NCBI GenBank assembly: GCA_018417955.1
Contig: JACTVC010000005.1
Coordinates: 1,054,001-1,118,000, forward strand
Reading direction: 5' to 3'
Source of the DNA: Laccaria trichodermophora
Lineage: Eukaryota; Basidiomycota; Agaricomycetes; Agaricales; Hydnangiaceae
DNA length: 64,000 nucleotides
Made by a program: the position numbers and the translations under genes. A model generated the notes under the pieces. It saw nothing but the letters and a program-made list of their open reading frames with translations. It did not search any database and was not told the origin of the DNA. Shown here one piece after another: positions 58,008 through 64,000 of the stretch (position 1 is the first letter of the stretch; every line of letters begins with the position of its first letter).

Positions 58008-58288
58008 GAGTTATAGTGGTGTTTGCGCACTTCTCCCGGAGAACTTCATCAGCTGTTTTTGTTCGTTTTGCAAGATGTGCTGTTGGTGGAGGGGGATCGT
58101 CGCCCTCCTTTCGTTTTTGCGATTCATGGTGAGTGGGCATTGTCGATGTGTGAGTGAGATGTTGTCGAAGGGATGAATTGAAGTTACGACGTCAGTTGTT
58201 GTTATGACGTATCTTGATGAAAATTGTTGACGCTAAGTACAATCATGATATCATAGTTTTCCTTCAGTTCTGAACGTTTACAACACCC

Positions 58289-59408
58289 ATGGCAACTCTA
58301 TCAATTGGCGAAAAGCTGGACATACTTTCGGAATCTTGGGAAATATGTAGGTTGTCATTTCATTAATTTATGAATGTTATGTGTTATGTGTTATGATACA
58401 GCTACGGCACTCGACTCTGTTGTTGAACGTCGAACATCATCAGACGTTTATCGGGATGTGCAGCTGAGCCAGTATGCGGATGCTGGTGTCGTTCATGACA
58501 GATTTGGTGTGAAGAAAAGTGCTGGATATAGTTTTTTGGTCTGGAAGAAAGAATCCGGACAGCCTGAAGTTGTGCTCAACATTACGGGGGTTGTCACGTC
58601 TGCATTCTTTGGACCTATTGTTCGGTGAGTTATACATATATAATTTCATGATTTTGGTTGTATTGATATGGATGTTGAGTGAAACCAATATGAAGAAAAT
58701 CTTGCAGAACGTGTCTATCGTTGGTTTCAAAAATGTTGCTTTTGGCGAGGCTTTAACGGCTACCCATCAAATCTATCGGCTATTTGAAGAAAGTCATCCT
58801 CTGGGTGCTATGAAACCATTCAAATTTTCATATGAACTAGACGAGCCTGCATTTGTTGCTCAAGCTCGTTTTCTAACGCCTGCTCACAATAACCCATTTG
58901 GTCAAGCAACACACGATATTCGAATTAGTCAAGATCCCCGGGGGTGCCTGCGACAACTGGTTAATTCAGGCGATTTTAGTTACACTGACGATAATGAAGT
59001 TGAATTTGAGGAAGTTACACAAGATGAGTCTGGGTAATGTTTTATAAATTCCTTGTATACTTCCTTCTTCTGATCATGATTATCATAGAACAAGGGTTAC
59101 TGAGTTAGAGGATCCTTGCATAATTCGCCCTGGTCATCTTGTCGAATTGTCTGTCAATTTTCGCACTGTCACTCTTGGTGGAGTAAGGCCTATTCAAGTT
59201 TTTTTGATAAAATTGGATAGGGTCGTTATCCTCAACAAAGTCGGTTCTAGGGTATGTTAGCCCTTCTCTTGCAAGCCTTTTTCTAATTATGTCACAGTTT
59301 TTATCCATTTACGAGAATAATATGAAAAATGAACGCGAAGCTCAAGAATCTGAAGAAGAGATTTTTGTTTCTATTCCGAAAAAGCGTCGTATTAGTTCAG
59401 CTGTTTAA
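58289..59408 (+). CDS. unrecognised Helitron cargo protein, 302 residues, five exons
   Basis: Exons 58289-58346, 58402-58624, 58680-59033, 59089-59251 and 59298-59408 (TAA) join in frame to 302 residues. The start MATLSIGEKLDILSESWEI is preceded by no in-frame alternative. Middle: VERRTSSDVYRDVQLSQYAD, VVLNITGVVTSAFFGPIVR. Then DPRGCLRQLVNSGDFSYTDD, IIRPGHLVELSVNFRTV, LIKLDRVVILN and a basic KKRR tail that could be a nuclear signal. The P-G-HLVE-(hydrophobic)-F-(R/T) segment followed by a short strand with LDRVVILN recalls conserved proteins found repeatedly beside transposable elements in Agaricomycetes (from memory, family unnamed). It is divergent to the 57-58 kb gene and lies inside the Helitron. 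Confidence 0.65.
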
Positions 59409-59896
59409 TTCGTGGGTACAGTAGCACTTGTCATGGTGTAGTAATCTCTTTTAATAAATGGTGTTGATCTTGCCTTAGCCTCTACATCCACCACCTTACA
59501 TTTGCTGTTCATCCTCAGCTGCATTCCTTCCTCTGTGGCGACCACAGCAGCCCCAGAAATGCAAGCCCTCTTCCTGTTTAGGAGATCTACCTCTGGTTCT
59601 TCCACTTCGTCGTCAGCCTGGCCATAGCTGTAACTCGACCTGGACTCTGCGAGTTTTGAAGGCGACGGACTGCTTGGCACAGAAAAGGTATGCACACTGA
59701 AGAAATCATTATCCAGATCTTTATGTGAAAGTATGGTTCCTCTTTGTTGTCTTTGTCCTCACCCTCTGCGCTCTCATTCATATGTCTGACAACACTTGCA
59801 TCATGCATGTGCACAAGAGCAAAGAAGTGTTGTAGCTGGCATTACAGTTACAGGAACACCACTTCAACACAATCATTTTTTATTTTTTATGGTTAT
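59409..59896. other. Helitron spacer between cargo and RepHel genes
   Basis: A minus-strand frame (59695-59405) reads an acidic segment (DDEVEEPEVDLLNRKRA), but it overlaps the 3' end of the plus-strand cargo gene by only a few bases and has no start context. It is left unassigned. Confidence 0.35.
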
Positions 59897-62800
59897 CTAA
59901 GCATTTTGCTTTCTTTTTTTTTTGATATCTCTATCATTGATTTTTACATTGTCTGCTTTGCGTTTGAGATGATATTCATTCTTACTTAAAAAAGTAGGTT
60001 TGCCTACATTGATACTGTGACTTCTTTCATATTCAGGCTCAGGTAGATCTATGATTTCACCTTCAATAAAGTTATATCTAACAAGAGTATTATGTTCCAT
60101 TGCCTGCTGTCGCTGGTCTTCTAAGAGAAGATCATGGGGTAATGGCTGATTGAGGTCATCAAGTGTCACAGGTTGGATAATTGCAAGTCCATGCCTTGTT
60201 CTTGTTCTCGATGCTGAAACATATGCAGAGAATTTCCCAAGGTGTAAGAATGATAGTACTACCGGTAGTGTTTTTCCTTGCGCACTTTGACCTGTAACTG
60301 CGAATCCTGGCTGAAAGCCAGCTTGCATGCGATGTAATTTATGTCTTTCAGGCTTTGAATTTTCATTTTCTGGATCAATGTCTATTGTAAGTGATATTGA
60401 CCAGGATGTTGGTTCTAGAATACAAAATTTTGGAGGTAAATCAGATAGTTGAATCTTGCTTTTTGGAATTTCAATAATTGCAGCTTTCATGCATGTCATA
60501 TTAGCTGAGTTGCGGTAGGTAACAAGTTTTCTCAGTATTCCTTGAGCTCCATTGACAATGCCAAGATCTGTAGAAATATTCTTATACCGTAAAATTACAG
60601 GCATACCTTCATATAACGGAAGCAAACCAGGCAATGCACCTTCATTTGTAAAATGTGAAATATCCATTCTGAGGAGATGGCTGTGGGCACTTTCCGTAAG
60701 TGTACATCCTTCAATAGTATCATCAGCAGCACATACAATTAATTTCTCTGTATTCTGACAATTGGCAACAGCTTTTTTCATGTTGATTGATTCTCTTAGA
60801 TGATTAGTAGATACTATAGCAACTGCATCTTTGTGTGGTGGTTTGCTCATGTCAATACCTTCTGGGTATTCTGCTGACTTTATAAGACATGTATTGAAGA
60901 GATCTACATCAGCTTGTGTACATTTCCTTTTGCGAAGATGTTCAACAGCAATACCATATTCAGGATCTTCTTTCATTCTTTGTTGCTCATCAAGACAGAT
61001 AACATCTGTTATGGATTTCCATGCTAAGCGTCCCAGTCTACGCAACAACTCATAATCAGTGGCACGGTCAAACTGATTCACAGGTGTATACAAAGGTGTT
61101 TGATAGACAGGTGGAAACTGGAAGAAGTCACCAATAAATATAACTATTGCACCGCCAAAGTACTCATCGTTGTCTTTTGCATATCGTAATGCATGATCAA
61201 TTTCAGCTAAAAGTTGCTGCCCAAGAAGAGAAACTTCATCTATAATGATAATTTCAACGTCTTTGAGTTCTTCTCTCATTTTTTTTCTGTCGGTGACATT
61301 AATAAAGACTGTATAGTCATCATCTTGCTCAAGACGTTCATTTTTAGGGTGTTTTCTGACACATATAGAGAAACCTTTATGAATTGTGGAACCATCTACT
61401 AAAGTTGCTGCTGAAGCAGTTGGTGCAAAACATTTTATTTTATGACTTGCATTATAATGTTCTAAGACTAACCTGACTGCATCAATAACATATGTTTTTC
61501 CTGTTCCTCCAGGACCAGTCATCAACATCCTCAGATAGTTTTTGAATGCAGGAGTTTTTATACTGTTATCACTATTTTCTTCAACACGTTTTATAAATGT
61601 TCCTGCTATGATGCGAAATGCTAGAGATTGTTTTCTGTTCAAGTTTGTCTCTTTTATAATTCTGTCTAAGAGACTGGTTGCTGTTTCTTGTTTTGTAGCA
61701 TTCCCACATTCTGTAAAGGGAGGTGTACTTTCACTTGTATCATTTCCAGAAGAAAATTCTTGTATATCATTTGTAGAAAGTGCCAATGCAGATTGGCTTT
61801 CAGGGTGTTGAAGATTTTGTCGATTTGCTTGTATCACTTCCTCTTGATGCTTCATCTCAGATTTCCACTGCATAATTTTATCCTGAGTAATGTCTGGAAC
61901 TGCTGATGTTGAACTTGAATATGTATAGTTTTCTTCAGATGGTTGGAACCAATTTGAGCTTGCAAGTTTGAATAATGTCGTATTGACTTCGATATCCTTT
62001 TTAAGATTTCTTTTTTCACACATAGCTACATCATGGAAAATGACAGAGCCATCATCGGCATCATTGTTTATTAGTGAATTAGTTAGTGTAGAGGACTCAT
62101 CAAGGCATGCAGCTCGTTTTCGTAACCTTTCAGCATCTCGTTCGTCTTCACATTCATGAATTGCTTCCCAATTATGCATTATTCGTTGAGCTGTGGAACT
62201 GAAGTGAAACTGTTTGAATGTTTCATTGACACCTATTTCTCTATCCCATAAGGGAGAGTCTTTTGAAAATGGTTTGAAATGAGCCAACATAAATAAATTA
62301 TACTGTGTTGAGTCATGTCGAGGAATGGACATTCCAATCACTCTGGGTATGCATAGATTAGTGTTATCTTTGCCAATTTTTGTTGTATGTTCAATCAGAA
62401 CATGAGTTTGATATTGGGGATGAGGATATTGCAATTCATATCGAGGATAAGTTCCAAGTCGCACATTTTCAGTGTCTTTCACAGCAACATCTGTCTTTTT
62501 GGTAAGTTTAAATCTCCAAATAAAGTCATAAAAACAAACATCTTTTAGCTTTTTATCTCTGTAAATATAGTGGTCGACCTGATTGGCTTTAATGAAATTT
62601 CCAGCACGGTCACTATTAAGTTGAAGTCTAACAGGCTCAGTGAAATCATCATAAGTATTTTCATGGAAATCCTCAGACTTTCCATCAGAATTTGAGTTGT
62701 TGTTCTCTTGTTCACCTAAAAGAGTGTTATAGTAATCAGACTCTACAGTATCATCAGAAAAAGCTTTAGAGACAAAGTCAAGTAAAAGAGATGAAAGCAT

Positions 62801-64000
62801 GGGGAGTGTTTTATGAGATTTAATTGTGTCATTTAATCCGCGTATATATCTAGCTGCTTGTTGGGCATGAATTTGTTGCTGTTTTATAAACTGTGACAAA
62901 CATTTATGTAATAATGCTTTAGCACTTTGCATAGTACTTGATGATGCAACCTCTTTAGCACGAAGAACAGCACGGGATAAGAGTGATAGTAACTGGTAAG
63001 TTTTTAACTCCATTTTTGTGATATAATCAGTTATATAAAACATACCTGCTTTTGCAGCCTTTCCTGATAGAATGCAGCGTAGGTCATGATTATGACGACA
63101 GTAAATCAAAATGTATGGATTGTAGTAATTAATCATTGGATCTAAACATTTGAGAAATATAGAATTGGTATCAGAATCAAAATAAGAATATGGAACTATG
63201 TCATGAGGGAATTCAAAACGACAACTTGTAGAATTAGTTCTATATTTATGACAAACTTCACGGCAATGATGTCGTTGCAACTTTTCACCACATTTTTCTA
63301 CTTCAGTATTGAACAAACTTTTCATATCTTCATCAACAGCAGCATGAGAGAGTTTTGGAGGGCGACATATTCGTGGTTCATAATCATCTTCAATAATTAC
63401 ACCTGTTTGTGGAAGGTCATGTTTAATTATATTTTCAAGATATGCAAAGAGATGTTTATCAAATTCTTTTTCAGTTTTTAGACGTTGATGAATTTGTGTA
63501 GGATTTGAAGCCCCTGTCATCCAAATCTCAAAATGAGCATGAAGTCTTCCACGTTCTGTATTTTCAACACCACCATAAAATGCTTCAACATGGCCTAATA
63601 TTCCACCATCTTTTTTACTTTTTCTAGTTTTGAAGTCCCATCCAAACAGGTGTTCCATCATTTGATCAATACAGATTTGAAAGAAATCTGCAGCTGCAAC
63701 TGGATCTTTTGCAATTCGTAATCCACGTGTTGTAGAAGATACAATTTGTGGGTAATGTTCATTGAGGTTGACAGAAGTATCACCATACATGACTTGAAAC
63801 AATGGACTGTGGTTAGGTTCTGGGTTGGCAGTAAAAAAGAAGAGAGGTAAACCAAAATAACCCATATAGCTAACTATTTCATTACGATTTTGGAGCTTTA
63901 TAGCTTCAGACCCAGGTATTTTTGCAGCAATAGTTTTAATTTCCTTAAGAAGTGTCAAAACCTTTTTGTCATCATCATCATTTAACATTGTTACATCTTG
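59897..64000 (-). CDS. Helitron RepHel protein (HUH/Y2 Rep + PIF1-type helicase), N-terminus outside window
   Basis: The enzyme nicks and unwinds DNA for rolling-circle transposition. The frame is open to the window edge, and the Met at 63988 is preceded by in-frame coding codons, so about 1,367 C-terminal residues are seen. Rep part: FFTANPEPNHSPLF, GRLHAHFEIWM (HUH histidines) and FYITDYITKMEL, with the two tyrosines of the Y2 motif four apart and a following lysine. Helicase part: Walker A GPGGTGKT (about 61505), IIIIDEVSLLGQQ, FIGDFFQFPPV, VTGQSAQGKT and VSASRTRTRHG, all SF1/PIF1 motifs in order. A linker of about 350 residues is acidic. It ends in a basic KKKRKQ tail. No stops or frame breaks, so it is potentially active. 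Confidence 0.93.
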   Translation of the reverse strand, partial: QDVTMLNDDDDKKVLTLLKEIKTIAAKIPGSEAIKLQNRNEIVSYMGYFGLPLFFFTANPEPNHSPLFQVMYGDTSVNLNEHYPQIVSSTTRGLRIAKDPVAAADFFQICIDQMMEHLFGWDFKTRKSKKDGGILGHVEAFYGGVENTERGRLHAHFEIWMTGASNPTQIHQRLKTEKEFDKHLFAYLENIIKHDLPQTGVIIEDDYEPRICRPPKLSHAAVDEDMKSLFNTEVEKCGEKLQRHHCREVCHKYRTNSTSCRFEFPHDIVPYSYFDSDTNSIFLKCLDPMINYYNPYILIYCRHNHDLRCILSGKAAKAGMFYITDYITKMELKTYQLLSLLSRAVLRAKEVASSSTMQSAKALLHKCLSQFIKQQQIHAQQAARYIRGLNDTIKSHKTLPMLSSLLLDFVSKAFSDDTVESDYYNTLLGEQENNNSNSDGKSEDFHENTYDDFTEPVRLQLNSDRAGNFIKANQVDHYIYRDKKLKDVCFYDFIWRFKLTKKTDVAVKDTENVRLGTYPRYELQYPHPQYQTHVLIEHTTKIGKDNTNLCIPRVIGMSIPRHDSTQYNLFMLAHFKPFSKDSPLWDREIGVNETFKQFHFSSTAQRIMHNWEAIHECEDERDAERLRKRAACLDESSTLTNSLINNDADDGSVIFHDVAMCEKRNLKKDIEVNTTLFKLASSNWFQPSEENYTYSSSTSAVPDITQDKIMQWKSEMKHQEEVIQANRQNLQHPESQSALALSTNDIQEFSSGNDTSESTPPFTECGNATKQETATSLLDRIIKETNLNRKQSLAFRIIAGTFIKRVEENSDNSIKTPAFKNYLRMLMTGPGGTGKTYVIDAVRLVLEHYNASHKIKCFAPTASAATLVDGSTIHKGFSICVRKHPKNERLEQDDDYTVFINVTDRKKMREELKDVEIIIIDEVSLLGQQLLAEIDHALRYAKDNDEYFGGAIVIFIGDFFQFPPVYQTPLYTPVNQFDRATDYELLRRLGRLAWKSITDVICLDEQQRMKEDPEYGIAVEHLRKRKCTQADVDLFNTCLIKSAEYPEGIDMSKPPHKDAVAIVSTNHLRESINMKKAVANCQNTEKLIVCAADDTIEGCTLTESAHSHLLRMDISHFTNEGALPGLLPLYEGMPVILRYKNISTDLGIVNGAQGILRKLVTYRNSANMTCMKAAIIEIPKSKIQLSDLPPKFCILEPTSWSISLTIDIDPENENSKPERHKLHRMQAGFQPGFAVTGQSAQGKTLPVVLSFLHLGKFSAYVSASRTRTRHGLAIIQPVTLDDLNQPLPHDLLLEDQRQQAMEHNTLVRYNFIEGEIIDLPEPEYERSHSINVGKPTFLSKNEYHLKRKADNVKINDRDIKKKRKQNA

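Larger units (their letters stand above)
56664..64000 (-). mobile_element. Helitron with cargo genes, 5' end beyond the window
   Basis: In minus orientation the element runs from beyond 64000 through the RepHel gene (to 59897), a 490-bp spacer, two divergent cargo genes (59408-56955) and ends at the hairpin + CTAA signals at 56721 and 56664. Rolling-circle Helitrons characteristically carry such 3' signals and often extra genes. The linkage of all parts in one element is inferred from order and from a shared subterminal motif; the 5' TC end is not in view. Confidence 0.6.

Overview
This is nuclear DNA from a filamentous fungus, most likely an Agaricomycete (Basidiomycota). Genes are cut by many introns of about 45-60 nt with GT...AG ends. 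The gene content includes a highly reducing polyketide synthase, a paxillin-like LIM protein, a Sac-domain phosphatase and a kinase-like protein. The LTRs are of the TGTAACGG...TTTCACA type. No species can be named from the window alone.

Layout. 1-850: relic of a guanine deaminase gene. 1960-4735 (-): decayed copy A of a LIM-domain gene. 6772-16137 (-): one large polyketide synthase, KS-AT-DH-(pseudo-MeT)-(pseudo-ER)-KR-ACP-condensation, with two unusual in-frame amino-acid repeats. 17084-18578 (+): a 12-exon gene divergent from the PKS, invisible to ORF calling because most exons are tiny; four are exactly 33 nt. 19226-20190 (-): decayed copy B of the LIM gene. 21460-24797 (-): intact copy C, 1,074 residues by splicing. 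25749-30040 (-): a Sac-family phosphoinositide phosphatase. 30427-30948 (+): a ubiquitin-like fragment. 31775-33240 (+) and 35227-36938 (-): an inverted pair of paralogous kinase-like genes, the first broken, the second intact.

From about 39.5 kb the window is repeat-dominated. 39489-42250 holds ten tRNA-like units (A box, B box, complementary acceptor-like ends) plus a forward half-unit and a 277-bp tandem duplication. 42524-53250 is a structurally complete LTR element with a 5-bp target duplication and LTRs differing at 4 of 368 positions. Its only long frame is 3,144 codons, in which I find no protease, reverse transcriptase, RNase H or integrase. 53.8-54.8 kb is a 33-bp minisatellite. 55.2-56.66 kb is an ACTACAAA-rich repeat field ending in a ~770-bp palindrome. 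From 56.66 kb to the right edge lies a Helitron in minus orientation: two consecutive hairpin + CTAA 3' ends, a divergent pair of spliced cargo genes, and a RepHel (HUH/Y2 Rep plus PIF1-type helicase) whose N-terminus is outside the window.

Most likely new or undescribed items are the 33-nt-exon gene, the tRNA-like array, the pol-less LTR element with its giant frame and hairpin-forming internal repeats, and the Helitron with tandem ends and paired cargo. All functional statements come from reading motifs; no database search was run.
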